The translations under genes were made by a program, and so were the position numbers. 64,000 bases of DNA from an uncultured Sutterella sp. (GTDB lineage Bacteria > Pseudomonadota > Gammaproteobacteria > Burkholderiales > Burkholderiaceae_F), in contig CABQGK010000009.1 of the NCBI GenBank assembly GCA_902463725.1, positions 37,719-101,718 on the forward strand. Direction: 5' to 3'. The notes beneath the pieces are model-generated. The model worked only from the letters and a program-made list of their open reading frames with translations, made no database searches and was not told where the DNA came from. The first letter of the stretch is position 1. Each line of letters opens with the position of its first letter. Shown here piece after piece: positions 26,748 to 35,382 of this stretch.

Positions 26748-28142
26748 ATGGCTGATATCAACGAAGAGCTAGACCCCGCGGAAGCCGTCAGGCGTCCCCC
26801 GCAAAGTATCCCGAGCGAGCAATCTATTCTCGGCGGGCTCATGATCGACAACAGTGCTCTTGACAGCATTGTGGATTTGGTGCACCCAGAGGATTTTTGT
26901 CGGCGCGACCATCGTCTCATTTTTGAACACATCACCGCCATGATTCAGCGCGGTCGCCCTGCTGACGTGCTCACTGTGATGGAGAGTTTGCGTGATGCGG
27001 GACTTGAAGCAGAGGTGGGCGGTATCGTCTACATCAATGAGCTCGTGCACAATACGCCATCTGCGGCCAATATCCGCCGCTATGCTGAAATCGTGCACGA
27101 CAAAGCGGTGCTTCGTCAGCTCATCACCGTCGGTGACAAACTCGTCAGTAGCGCGCTCAATACCGAAGGGCGTGAAACGAGTGAGATTCTCGGTGAGGCC
27201 GAACGTGAGGTGCTTGCGATTAACGAGCGCAACGCTCGAGGCCAGCGCGGGTTTCAGTCGATGGCAACACTGGTGCGAGATGTCAGTGAGAAGATCATTG
27301 AGCTCTACAACAGCCAGAACGGCTCGGAAGTGACGGGTGTTCCCACGGGATATCCCAATCTCGACCATGAATTGGCTGGCATGCAGCGTGGTGACCTCAT
27401 TATTTTGGCGGGACGCCCCTCGATGGGTAAAACCTCATTAGCCATCAACATTGCCGAGAACGTCGGTATCCGTCAGGAGCTGCCCGTGGCGATTTTCTCG
27501 CTGGAAATGGGGGGTGATCAGCTCACGCAGCGTCTCATCAGTTCAGTGGGAAACATCGATGCGCAGCGCCTCAGAAAGGGGCAACTCTCCGACGAGGAGT
27601 GGGGGGCTTTCACCAAGGCCGTTCACCGTCTTGAAAATAAGCAAATCTATATTGATGAAACCCCTGGATTGACCATCTCAGAGCTCTCGAGTCGTGCGCG
27701 CCGTCTCATGAATCAGACGGGACCGCTAGGGTTGATTGTCGTGGACTATATCCAGCTCATGCAGGGTAGAGCGAGTGCGGATAACCGTTCTACGGAGCTC
27801 TCGGAGATTTCCCGCGGCCTCAAGTCATTGGCAAAAGAGTTGCACTGCCCCGTGATTGTGCTCTCGCAGCTCAACCGCTCTTTGGAAAGCCGCCAGAACA
27901 AGCGCCCCATCATGTCGGACTTGCGAGAGTCGGGTGCTATTGAGCAGGATGCGGACGTCATCATGTTTATCTACCGTGATATCGTCTACAACCCAGAGAC
28001 GCCCGATAAAGATCTTGCTGAGATCATTATCGCTAAGCAGAGAAACGGTCCTATTGGCACACTGCGCATGGTCTTCCGCGGTGGCAATACGCGCTTTGAG
28101 GCTTGGTCAGGCGACAGCGGTTATTGGGCCGGCGCGGAATAA
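26748..28142 (+). CDS. dnaB: Replicative DNA helicase DnaB
   Basis: DnaB is the hexameric 5'-3' helicase at the replication fork. The 464-residue product has the N-terminal DnaG-interacting domain (PPQSIPSEQSILGGLMIDN), then the RecA-like domain with Walker A GRPSMGKTSLAINI, Walker B LIVVDYIQLMQG, SQLNRSLE and DLRESGAIEQDAD. No intein is present. The ribosome binding site region is GAGGAGG. It has its own promoter downstream of the S6-L9 operon. Confidence 0.97.
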   Translation: MADINEELDPAEAVRRPPQSIPSEQSILGGLMIDNSALDSIVDLVHPEDFCRRDHRLIFEHITAMIQRGRPADVLTVMESLRDAGLEAEVGGIVYINELVHNTPSAANIRRYAEIVHDKAVLRQLITVGDKLVSSALNTEGRETSEILGEAEREVLAINERNARGQRGFQSMATLVRDVSEKIIELYNSQNGSEVTGVPTGYPNLDHELAGMQRGDLIILAGRPSMGKTSLAINIAENVGIRQELPVAIFSLEMGGDQLTQRLISSVGNIDAQRLRKGQLSDEEWGAFTKAVHRLENKQIYIDETPGLTISELSSRARRLMNQTGPLGLIVVDYIQLMQGRASADNRSTELSEISRGLKSLAKELHCPVIVLSQLNRSLESRQNKRPIMSDLRESGAIEQDADVIMFIYRDIVYNPETPDKDLAEIIIAKQRNGPIGTLRMVFRGGNTRFEAWSGDSGYWAGAE

Positions 28143-28174
28143 GTTGCGGCGGGTTGAATACGGGAGGAGAAAAC

Positions 28175-28687
28175 ATGCTCGACTGGTTAATGCAGCTCGA
28201 CTGGTTTGCCATCCTTTGTTGGACAGGGGCGATCGTTTGCATTGTCGCTGGACTTGCGGGAACGGTCATTCCTGCGATCCCAGGGCTCCCACTCATTGCT
28301 GCTGGGGCAGCGCTCATTGGCTGGAGTGACGGCTTTGAAAATATTTCCGTCATGACGGTCTGTGTGCTCGCTGTGCTAGCGATCATCGGCGTCGTGATTG
28401 ATACGGTTGCACAAACGGCGGGGGCGCAAAAGGCGGGGGCGAGTGCTAAAGGGATTTGGGGCTCAGTACTGGGTACCTTTGCAGGGGTCTTTGCTGGCGG
28501 CTTGATCGGTATTTTGGTGTTGCCGCTTGTAGGCGCCTTTATCGGCGAATGGCTTGCTAAGCGTGATCTGCTCCATGCTGGGCGCGTAGGAGTGGCGACT
28601 TGGATTGGTATGGTGGTAGGGACCGCTGCTAAGATTGCGCTCGCGTTTATGATGCTTGGTGTGCTCATTTGGGCCTATTTGGTCTGA
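28175..28687 (+). CDS. DUF456-family membrane protein
   Basis: The 170-residue protein is almost entirely hydrophobic, with four or five predicted helices and many Gly/Ala small-residue stretches (AGLAGTVIPAIPGLPLIAAGAALIGW). This matches the DUF456 family of unknown function. The ATG at 28175 has GGGAGGAG upstream; the open frame begins earlier inside dnaB without homology. It starts 33 bases after dnaB and is probably co-transcribed; a strong terminator follows. Confidence 0.82.
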   Translation: MLDWLMQLDWFAILCWTGAIVCIVAGLAGTVIPAIPGLPLIAAGAALIGWSDGFENISVMTVCVLAVLAIIGVVIDTVAQTAGAQKAGASAKGIWGSVLGTFAGVFAGGLIGILVLPLVGAFIGEWLAKRDLLHAGRVGVATWIGMVVGTAAKIALAFMMLGVLIWAYLV

Positions 28688-28705
28688 GGCTCAGTGCGGA
28701 AAATG

Positions 28706-28744
28706 AATGCCCGCTCCGATTTGCTTGGAGCGGGCATTCTCTTT
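28706..28744 (+). terminator. Intrinsic terminator after the DUF456 gene
   Basis: AATGCCCGCTCC (28706-28717) pairs perfectly over 12 bp with GGAGCGGGCATT (28727-28738), followed by CTCTTT. Confidence 0.88.
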
Positions 28745-28826
28745 GGTGTGTGCAGCCTCGAGCGCGCGAGCCGCTCGAGGCGTCGCACGCCTAGCCACGG
28801 CGCAACAGCGGATGTGGGGCGCCCTG

Positions 28827-30758
28827 CTAGAGCGCTTCAGCGGCGTAGTCCGCGAGCCGTGAACGCTCCCCACGAGTGAGCGTGATGGTAGCGGCGTGAG
28901 GCCAGTGTTTGAAGCGATCTACCACATAGGTGAGTCCTGAACTGCCCTCGGTCAAGTAGGGCGTGTCGATCTGTGCTAGGTTCCCTAGGCAGACAATCTT
29001 GGTGCCAGGACCCGCGCGGGTGATGAGGGTTTTCATTTGCTTTGGGCTGAGATTTTGCGCCTCATCGATAATGAGGAACTTCTTAAGGAAGGTGCGCCCG
29101 CGCATAAAGTTCATCAACTTTACACGAATGCGGCTCATGAGAAGCTCCATGCCCGTCTTGCGAGTCCACTCGCTTGCGTTCTTATCAAAGCTCTGCAACA
29201 CCTCAAGGTTATCTTCGAGTGCGCCCATCCAAGGCGCCATCTTTTCTTCTTCCGTGCCAGGCAGATAACCAATATCTTCACCGACGCTCACCGTGGCGCG
29301 CGTGATGATAATTTCACTAAAGCGATTGAGGTCTAGCGTTTGCACGAGCGCTGCAGCAAGCGTCAACAACGTTTTTCCCGTGCCCGCTTGCCCGAGAATG
29401 GTGACGAAATCAATGCCACTGTCCATAAGAAGGTTGAGCGCCATATTTTGTTCGGCATTGCGTGCGTGGATGCCCCAAACTTTGAGTCGCTTGCGGTAGT
29501 CACGCAGTACACGCGCTTCAACACGTTCGCCTTCGACGCGGCTCACGGCCGCCATGAAGTCTGGGTCGCCTGCGACGGTGAGGCACTCGTTGGTGACAAA
29601 CTGCTGTGCGCTTGGCCAATCAAAGTAGTAGACTGTGCCGTCTGCAGTTTGCTTGACCTCGAGCGATCCTTCCACCTCACTCCAGAAGTCAGCGGGCAGC
29701 TCAGTGCGCCCCGAATAAATCATGTCGGTGTCGTCAATGACTTTGTCCGAGAGATAGTCTTCGGTCGCGATACCAAGCACGCTTGCTTTGATGCGCATGT
29801 TGATGTCCTTACTGACAAGGACAATCGTGCGATCTGGGAAATGCGCTTCGGCCCCTTTGGCGGTGGCAAGGATGACGTTATCAGCCTTTGTGAGCGGTAA
29901 CTCCTCGGGTAGCGCTGCGCGCGTGGGATGCGTTTCGATAAAGAGCTTACCTGTGGCTTCACTGTTGCCAAGCAGTGAGAGGGCAATGCCTCCCTCAAGC
30001 GATCCAGCATGAAGCTCGGTGAGCTGATCAAGCGTGCGGCTGACGCTTCTAGCATTGCGCGCCACATCGGTGCTGCCTTTTTTATGGTTATCGAGCTCCT
30101 CGAGGACCGTCATCGGGATAAAGACGTCGTGCTCTTCAAAACGAAAGAGACAAAGCGGGTCGTGCATGAGCACGTTTGTATCGAGGACGAAAAGCTTGCG
30201 GCCATCGCTGAGGCCAGCTCGGCGGTTGAGTCGCTTGGAGGCGCCCTTCATGGGACGAAGATTTTCTTCGGGTACGGTTGTGCGTTGCGCTAAAGGGGCA
30301 GGCGTACTAGGCGCGGAGTACTTCGTCGCGTCGCTTCTGTCCCCTTCGCTCTCAGCAGCGTTGGGCAGAGTAGCAAACATGGCATCGGTGACCGTATCAG
30401 AGGTGGCTTGGGTACGCTGCTTAACGGATTGTGCGCGTTTTTTGGGTGCTTTCGCTTTGAGTGTGGGGGAGCTACTTTCTGGCGTCTTTGGTGCGGCGCT
30501 CTCACTGGTTTCGGGTTTTGGCGTAACGGCTTTGCGGCGCGTGACGTGTTTTTTGGGCTGAGAGACGCTTGCGCCTTGCGCTTCAGATGCGGCGTTTGGC
30601 GTCAGGGTTTCTGAAAGTGAGTCTTCTGGCCGCTCATTCGTATTTTTAGCTGCGCTACTTGCGCGCTTTTTCTTTTCACGCGTCTTGGTGAGCACCGCGG
30701 CAGGACCGTAGTCCTCGAGTTTGTCGCCGAGCACAGACGGGGCTTTCGGAAGGGGCAT
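28827..30758 (-). CDS. PhoH-family ATPase with N-terminal PIN domain
   Basis: The 643-residue protein joins a PIN nuclease-like domain (about residues 188-330, FVLDTNVLMHDPLCL, EELDNHKKG, KDINMRIKA) to a PhoH ATPase domain. Walker A is GQAGTGKTLLT and Walker B FLIIDEAQNLS. PIN-PhoH (PhoH2) proteins are proposed sequence-specific RNA helicase/nucleases, as shown for mycobacterial homologs. Residues 1-185 are a Lys/Ala/Ser/Pro-rich, probably disordered segment. The catalytic acidic residues of the PIN fold look present. The ATG at 30758 has GGAG at a good distance; the open frame extends 25 codons further. It is divergent from the thrC-like gene. Confidence 0.88.
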   Translation of the reverse strand: MPLPKAPSVLGDKLEDYGPAAVLTKTREKKKRASSAAKNTNERPEDSLSETLTPNAASEAQGASVSQPKKHVTRRKAVTPKPETSESAAPKTPESSSPTLKAKAPKKRAQSVKQRTQATSDTVTDAMFATLPNAAESEGDRSDATKYSAPSTPAPLAQRTTVPEENLRPMKGASKRLNRRAGLSDGRKLFVLDTNVLMHDPLCLFRFEEHDVFIPMTVLEELDNHKKGSTDVARNARSVSRTLDQLTELHAGSLEGGIALSLLGNSEATGKLFIETHPTRAALPEELPLTKADNVILATAKGAEAHFPDRTIVLVSKDINMRIKASVLGIATEDYLSDKVIDDTDMIYSGRTELPADFWSEVEGSLEVKQTADGTVYYFDWPSAQQFVTNECLTVAGDPDFMAAVSRVEGERVEARVLRDYRKRLKVWGIHARNAEQNMALNLLMDSGIDFVTILGQAGTGKTLLTLAAALVQTLDLNRFSEIIITRATVSVGEDIGYLPGTEEEKMAPWMGALEDNLEVLQSFDKNASEWTRKTGMELLMSRIRVKLMNFMRGRTFLKKFLIIDEAQNLSPKQMKTLITRAGPGTKIVCLGNLAQIDTPYLTEGSSGLTYVVDRFKHWPHAATITLTRGERSRLADYAAEAL

Positions 30759-31089
30759 AACTGGACTCCAGAAGTTGCTGCAGCCCATGCTCATGCACTG
30801 TGCCGAGAGGCCGCCAATCAAGAATTCTCCCAATAATGATACTCCCAGTGTTTGGGTGCATTGAAAGCGTCTTCGGGCTAACCATTAGGGTTGAGCCTCT
30901 AGGCGTTTGAACGGTCATACTCCTTTTGGATAATTTTCGCTAAATGCCCTGTAAACCAATGGGATGAGAGGGTTTCTTTTTATTCACACGCTATACGCCA
31001 AGGCAGGGAAATCGGGTAGTATGGCTCAAGACCTATTTTGGAAATTTCTTTTCCGCAAAAAGATTCAAAGATTCACCAGGGAGTTGCGT
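30759..31089. other. Divergent intergenic region between phoH and the thrC-like gene
   Basis: This 331-base stretch is moderately AT-rich. I see no RNA gene, repeat or clear promoter pair in it, though TAGTAT near 31017 could be a -10 element. The frame of the thrC-like gene stays open to 30964, but the extra residues do not resemble threonine synthase. Confidence 0.45.
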
Positions 31090-32526
31090 ATGCAATACAT
31101 TTCCACCCGTGGGGACAGTACTCCGCGTTCATTCTCCGACATCCTCTATGAGGGATTTGCCCCTGATGATGGCCTCTATCTACCTGCGGCGTATCCAAAG
31201 ATTAGCCGCGAGCAGCTCTGCCTTTGGAAGGGCTTGAGCTACCCCTCTCTTGCTTACGAAATCTTCCGCCTCTTTGCGCCGGAAGTACCGAAAGATCTCG
31301 TATGGCGCTTGGTCAATGAAACGTATCAGGGTGAAAATTTCCCCAATCGACGGGACTGGTTCCGCTCGGATGCCGTTACCCCCGTGACTTGGCTGCGCGG
31401 AGACGATGGGATTGGTTTGCTGGAGCTCTCCAACGGTCCGTCGCTCGCTTTTGATGACGTGGCGATGCAGTTTTTGGGGCGTCTTTTTGATGAACGCCCC
31501 GATAAGGGCGTCAAGCCGCTCAATTTGATTGGCGCGAGCACGGGCGATATGGGCGCGGCAGCGCAGGCCGCCTTTGCGAACAAAGAAGGTGTGAAGCTGA
31601 TTTTGCTCTCGCCCAAGGGGCGTATGAGTGATTTCCAGAGCGCGCAACTCTATTCCTGCCAAGCTCCGAACGTGCACCATATCGAGGTGGACGGTACCTT
31701 TGACAATTGTCAGGACATTGTCAATACGTTGCTCAAAGATCGGGACTACGCACAAAAGGCCAACCTCAAGAGCATCAATTCCGTGCTTTGGGCTCGCATC
31801 CTGATGCAGGTCGTCTACTATTTCCACGCCTACCTTGAAGCTATCCAGGGATGTGGCGAGGACATTGTGTTTGTGGTACCCGCTGGTAACTTTGGCAACG
31901 CCTTTGCGGCGTGGGTAGCCAAGATGATGGGATTGCCTATTCTTCGCCTCATCATTAGCACCAATGAAAATGATGCCATGGATGCGTTCTTCCGCACGGG
32001 GCGCTATCACCCCAAGCCGAGCAACGAAACGATTGCGACAAGTTCTCCCTCGGCCGACATTTCCCGCGCTGCAAACTTTGAACGCTTCCTCTTTGAAGTG
32101 CTTGGTCGTGACACGGCACGCGTACGTGAGCTCATGCATGAACTCGAAGAGAAGGGTGAGTTTGAGCTCACGCGCGATGAATTCGCCAAGCTTCGTCTTT
32201 GCGGGGTGATTTCAGGGACGTCGAATCACTCTAACCGCTTAGAGATGATCGAATGGATGCACCTTGAGTACGACATGTTTGTCGATCCGCATACCGCCGA
32301 TACACTTTTCTGTGGCGTGTACATGCACCCCGTGGGCGTTAAGACGATCTGTGTGGAAACGGTGAGCCCGGTGAAGTTCGCCCCGATGGTCAAGCAGGCA
32401 ACAGGTTGCACCGTGGAGCTCCCTGAAGCATTTGCCGACATCTATCAGCGTCCCACCCGTAAGGTGACCGTGCCGGATCAGCTACCGCTGATTCGCGCGG
32501 AGATTGACCGCATTCTCAATCTCTAA
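31090..32526 (+). CDS. thrC: Threonine synthase-like protein lacking the PLP lysine
   Basis: Threonine synthase converts O-phosphohomoserine to threonine with PLP. The 478-residue product matches the long proteobacterial form end to end: MQYISTRGD start, LLELSNGPSLAF, NFGN and TNENDAMDAFF. But the Schiff-base lysine in the family motif (NGPTLAFKD) is Asp122 here (NGPSLAFDD, codon GAT at 31453). The cofactor loop TSGDTGSA reads STGDMGAA (150-157), and PSGNFGN reads PAGNFGN. The frame is intact and the rest is well conserved, so this is not simple decay. Normal PLP catalysis looks impossible; the protein may have another role, or thrC function may be elsewhere. The ATG at 31090 has AGGGAG 6 bases upstream. 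It occupies the usual betaproteobacterial thrC-moeA locus, without hom upstream. Confidence 0.85.
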   Translation: MQYISTRGDSTPRSFSDILYEGFAPDDGLYLPAAYPKISREQLCLWKGLSYPSLAYEIFRLFAPEVPKDLVWRLVNETYQGENFPNRRDWFRSDAVTPVTWLRGDDGIGLLELSNGPSLAFDDVAMQFLGRLFDERPDKGVKPLNLIGASTGDMGAAAQAAFANKEGVKLILLSPKGRMSDFQSAQLYSCQAPNVHHIEVDGTFDNCQDIVNTLLKDRDYAQKANLKSINSVLWARILMQVVYYFHAYLEAIQGCGEDIVFVVPAGNFGNAFAAWVAKMMGLPILRLIISTNENDAMDAFFRTGRYHPKPSNETIATSSPSADISRAANFERFLFEVLGRDTARVRELMHELEEKGEFELTRDEFAKLRLCGVISGTSNHSNRLEMIEWMHLEYDMFVDPHTADTLFCGVYMHPVGVKTICVETVSPVKFAPMVKQATGCTVELPEAFADIYQRPTRKVTVPDQLPLIRAEIDRILNL

Positions 32527-32552
32527 GGCCCTTGTTCTAAAAGCGTGACATC

Positions 32553-33050
32553 GTGAAAACCCCTGTCTTTGGATTTGTTGGGTATTCAGGCGCTGGGAAA
32601 ACCACGCTTGCCACGGCGGTTACCGAAATTTTGGTTTGCCGTGGCATGCGGGTGGCTGTGCTCAAGGATGCCCACCACCACGTCGACATGGATACCCCAG
32701 GGAAGGATACGTGGCGTTATCGACAGAGTGGCGCAGCACAGGTGATGCTGCGCACACCTGAGCGCTGGATTCTGCAGACTGAAACGCCGCAAAGGGTGGA
32801 TATCGAAGCGGTGCTTAACCGCTTTGAGGGGGTAGACCTCATTCTTGTAGAGGGCTTTAAAAACGAAGGAAACTTCCCTAAAATTGAGGTGTTGCGAAAG
32901 GATCAGCCCAAACAGGCCGCGCCGCTCTATGTCGGTTGCCCCGATATTGTTGCGGTGGCCACCGACAGAGTGGACCTCTCGGATGCCCCTGTCTGCCTAG
33001 ACGTCAATGATGCCGAGGCCGTAGCCAATTTTATTGTTGCGTTTCTATGA
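32553..33050 (+). CDS. mobB: Molybdopterin-guanine dinucleotide biosynthesis protein MobB
   Basis: MobB is a P-loop GTP-binding protein that assists MobA in attaching GMP to molybdopterin. The 165-residue product has Walker A GYSGAGKTTL at residues 9-18, then LKDAHHHVDMDTPGKDTWR and ILVEGFKNEGNFPKIEV, both typical. The start is GTG. It overlaps moeA by 4 bases (ATGA), a sign of translational coupling. mobA is not in the window. Confidence 0.92.
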   Translation: MKTPVFGFVGYSGAGKTTLATAVTEILVCRGMRVAVLKDAHHHVDMDTPGKDTWRYRQSGAAQVMLRTPERWILQTETPQRVDIEAVLNRFEGVDLILVEGFKNEGNFPKIEVLRKDQPKQAAPLYVGCPDIVAVATDRVDLSDAPVCLDVNDAEAVANFIVAFL

Positions 33051-34252
33051 TTACCTACACCGAAGCTCTTGAGCGGCTTCTCGCTAAAGCCGAGCCCATC
33101 ACCGACACCGAAACCATTCCCCTTCTGTACTCTACACACCGCGTGCTCGCCGAAGACATTGTGAGCCCTATGGCGGTGCCGAGTTGGAATAACTCTCAGA
33201 TGGACGGTTATGCCGTCCGTGCGGCCGATATTGCCGAGGCTTCCGAAGCAATACCGGTACGACTGCCGGTGACGGATCGCATTCCTGCTGGGGGTGTGGG
33301 GCAGCCTTTGGCGGCTGGCTCAGCTGCGCGTATTTTCACAGGAGCGCCCATTCCAGAAGGGGCGGATACGGTGGTCCCGCAAGAGCTTGTTGAGCGCGAT
33401 GGTGATAGCGCAGTCTTTCGTGAGCCCCTCAAGCGTGGCGCTTGGGTTCGCTTGGCTGGGAGCGACGTAGCGCAAGGCTCTGTGGTGATGAAGCGCGGTG
33501 CGCGTCTCACCCCTGCTGGGATTGGTATGATCGCCTCGATCGGCCGCGCCTACGTCAAAGTCTATCGCCGACTCCGTGTCGGGATCTTCTTTTCTGGCAA
33601 TGAGCTGGTGCAACCTGGTGAACCCTTGCCGCCAGGCGGCATCTATAACTCCAACCGCTTCATGATTCGAAGCCTCTTGCAGACATTGGGCTGTGAGGCC
33701 ATTGACTTGGGCAATGTGCCCGACACGCTAGATGCCACGGTCGCAGCCTTTGAAAAAGCTGCGCAGAGTGCGGACGTCATTCTGACGACGGGGGGCATGA
33801 GTGTTGGGGAAGAAGATCATGTCAAGGACGCCGTGGAGCGGCTTGGAGAGATTGCGCTTTGGCGCGTCAAACTCAAGCCCGGCAAGCCACTTGCGTTCGG
33901 CACTGTGCGCGGCATTCCATTTGTAGGGTGCCCAGGGAATCCTGTCGCAGGCTTTGTGGTGTTTTTGATGATGGCGCGCCCCTTCTTGCTACGGCGAATG
34001 GGGCTTGAGGATATCGATATTGAACCGCTCAGTGTCCGTGCTGACTTTGATTGGCTCACGCCTGGCGAGCGTCAGGAGTTTGTTCGTGTTCGTCGCAATG
34101 AGCGCGGCGGGGTCGACATCTATCCGACGCAGAACTCGCAGGTGCTCTCCTCGTGCGCCTGGGCCGATGGGTTAGTGGATATCCCCGTTGGCGCAACCAT
34201 TAAGCGTGGCGATATTGTTAACTACTATCCATTTTGTCAATTTTTTGCCTGA
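33047..34252 (+). CDS. moeA: Molybdopterin molybdenumtransferase MoeA
   Basis: MoeA inserts molybdate into adenylylated molybdopterin. The 401-residue protein shows the N-terminal SQMDGYAVRAADI, GAPIPEGADTVVPQE, the MogA-like domain with FFSGNELVQPGEPL and TTGGMSVGEEDHVKDAV, GKPLAFG and the C-terminal barrel. The start ATG overlaps the mobB stop. Length and motifs are normal. Confidence 0.96.
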   Translation: MITYTEALERLLAKAEPITDTETIPLLYSTHRVLAEDIVSPMAVPSWNNSQMDGYAVRAADIAEASEAIPVRLPVTDRIPAGGVGQPLAAGSAARIFTGAPIPEGADTVVPQELVERDGDSAVFREPLKRGAWVRLAGSDVAQGSVVMKRGARLTPAGIGMIASIGRAYVKVYRRLRVGIFFSGNELVQPGEPLPPGGIYNSNRFMIRSLLQTLGCEAIDLGNVPDTLDATVAAFEKAAQSADVILTTGGMSVGEEDHVKDAVERLGEIALWRVKLKPGKPLAFGTVRGIPFVGCPGNPVAGFVVFLMMARPFLLRRMGLEDIDIEPLSVRADFDWLTPGERQEFVRVRRNERGGVDIYPTQNSQVLSSCAWADGLVDIPVGATIKRGDIVNYYPFCQFFA

Positions 34253-34484
34253 TTCCCGTGCAGGTGCGCTAGTGCTCTGCACCCATTGAGGTGCAAGGAA
34301 ACTAACGAATGAATCGCGGGAGTAATCGTTTTGCGCTTAAGCGGCAAGCCTTAACGTGGCTTTGTTATGCGCTTGCCGTGGTGCTAAACGCTATTTCTAT
34401 TAACCAATAGGGAGGGGACGATTCGCTTTGGCGGTGCCGCGATAGTGCATGTGTCGTGCCTAGTGAGCGTCCATACGATCAACG
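34253..34484 (+). other. Spacer between moeA and moaD with two stem-loops
   Basis: This 232-base gap is unusually long inside a cofactor operon. TGCACC/GGTGCA (34278-34283 and 34290-34295) forms a tight hairpin, and CGGCAAGC/GCTTGCCG (34342-34349 and 34371-34378) a larger one. Neither has a T tract. I could not match it to the Moco riboswitch. Confidence 0.4.
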
Positions 34485-34742
34485 ATGAAAGTTAAAGTGC
34501 TCTATTTTGCGTTGCTGCGTGATGCCATGGGACTGTCAGAAGAACGGGTTGAGGTGCCTGAAAGCGTCCGTACGGTCGGAGCGCTACGTGATTGGCTCAT
34601 GAGTCGTGGTGAACCGAGCGCGGGGGCACTCTCTAACAGTCGTCGTGTGCGTGCGGCTGTCAATCAGGATATGGTTGATATGGGGGCCGCAATCAGCGAC
34701 GGTGATGAGGTAGCGTTCTTCCCGCCAGTCACCGGCGGCTAA
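34485..34742 (+). CDS. moaD: Molybdopterin synthase small subunit MoaD
   Basis: MoaD is the ubiquitin-like sulfur carrier of molybdopterin synthase. The 85-residue product starts KVKVLYFALLRDAMGL and ends FFPPVTGG; the C-terminal Gly-Gly is the thiocarboxylate site. No clear ribosome binding site is seen before the ATG. An intrinsic terminator separates it from moaE. Confidence 0.94.
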   Translation: MKVKVLYFALLRDAMGLSEERVEVPESVRTVGALRDWLMSRGEPSAGALSNSRRVRAAVNQDMVDMGAAISDGDEVAFFPPVTGG

Positions 34743-34762
34743 ATCATAGTCCTCGTGAACGT

Positions 34763-34799
34763 GGTGTTCTCTACCAGCTTGGCGGAGAGCACCTTTTTT
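34763..34799 (+). terminator. Intrinsic terminator between moaD and moaE
   Basis: GGTGTTCTC (34763-34771) pairs with GAGAGCACC (34785-34793), with one G-T pair, and is followed by TTTTTT. Confidence 0.8.
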
Positions 34800-34867
34800 C
34801 AATCTACATCTGCGTGAAGAGCATGCCGCAGCGTGCTTACGGAGCGCACGGTGCCTTAGGACACATC

Positions 34868-35323
34868 ATGAGTGAGACCTATATTCGTGTGGGAACGGAA
34901 GATTTCGACGTCACCCAAGAACTCAAGAGAATTAACAGGCGTTCAGAGTGTGGAGCTGTCGCGTCCTTTCTTGGCGTGGTGCGCAACGCCAACGACGGAG
35001 ATCAAGTGTATGCTATGGAGCTTGAGCATTATCCGGCCATGACAGAGAAGGCGCTCGCTGGTATTGTCGCGAAGGCTCGTAGCCGCTGGTCGCTCGGTGA
35101 CGTGACTGTCATCCATCGTGTGGGACGCTTGTTGCCAGGTGAGCAAATTGTGCTTGTGCTGGTGGCGTCTGCGCATCGTCAGGAAGCATTTGCAGCATGT
35201 GAATTCATCATGGACTGGCTCAAGACCGAGGCCCCCTTCTGGAAGAAGGAGGATACGCCGCAGGGAGCCCGCTGGGTGGATGCTCGCGATAGTGATGATG
35301 CAGCTAAAGCGCGTTGGGCATAG
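34868..35323 (+). CDS. moaE: Molybdopterin synthase catalytic subunit MoaE
   Basis: MoaE receives sulfur from MoaD and converts precursor Z to molybdopterin. The 151-residue product has the family motifs GAVASFLGVVR, MELEHYPAMTEKAL, HRVGRLLPGE and KTEAPFWKKE with the catalytic lysines. I chose the ATG at 34868 (MSETYIRVG) with AGGA 7 bases upstream; the frame is open 18 codons further. A terminator lies between moaD and moaE, so moaE may be separately controlled. Confidence 0.94.
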   Translation: MSETYIRVGTEDFDVTQELKRINRRSECGAVASFLGVVRNANDGDQVYAMELEHYPAMTEKALAGIVAKARSRWSLGDVTVIHRVGRLLPGEQIVLVLVASAHRQEAFAACEFIMDWLKTEAPFWKKEDTPQGARWVDARDSDDAAKARWA

Positions 35324-35382
35324 CGCCCTGGCGCTGGTGCTCATCGCGAAAAACACTTTCCGAACAAGGGAGATATTTCATC

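Noticed and set aside
28827..30833. Antisense and extended frames around phoH (for example 29340-29900 plus strand)
   Set aside because: They are shadow frames of a conserved coding gene, without ribosome binding sites or known domains.
34253..34484. Molybdenum-cofactor riboswitch before moaD
   Set aside because: Hairpins are present, but I could not find the conserved purine-rich and CUCC-type core segments.
35324..35382. Fluoride riboswitch before crcB
   Set aside because: Only 59 bases separate moaE and crcB, and the conserved pseudoknot core is not visible.
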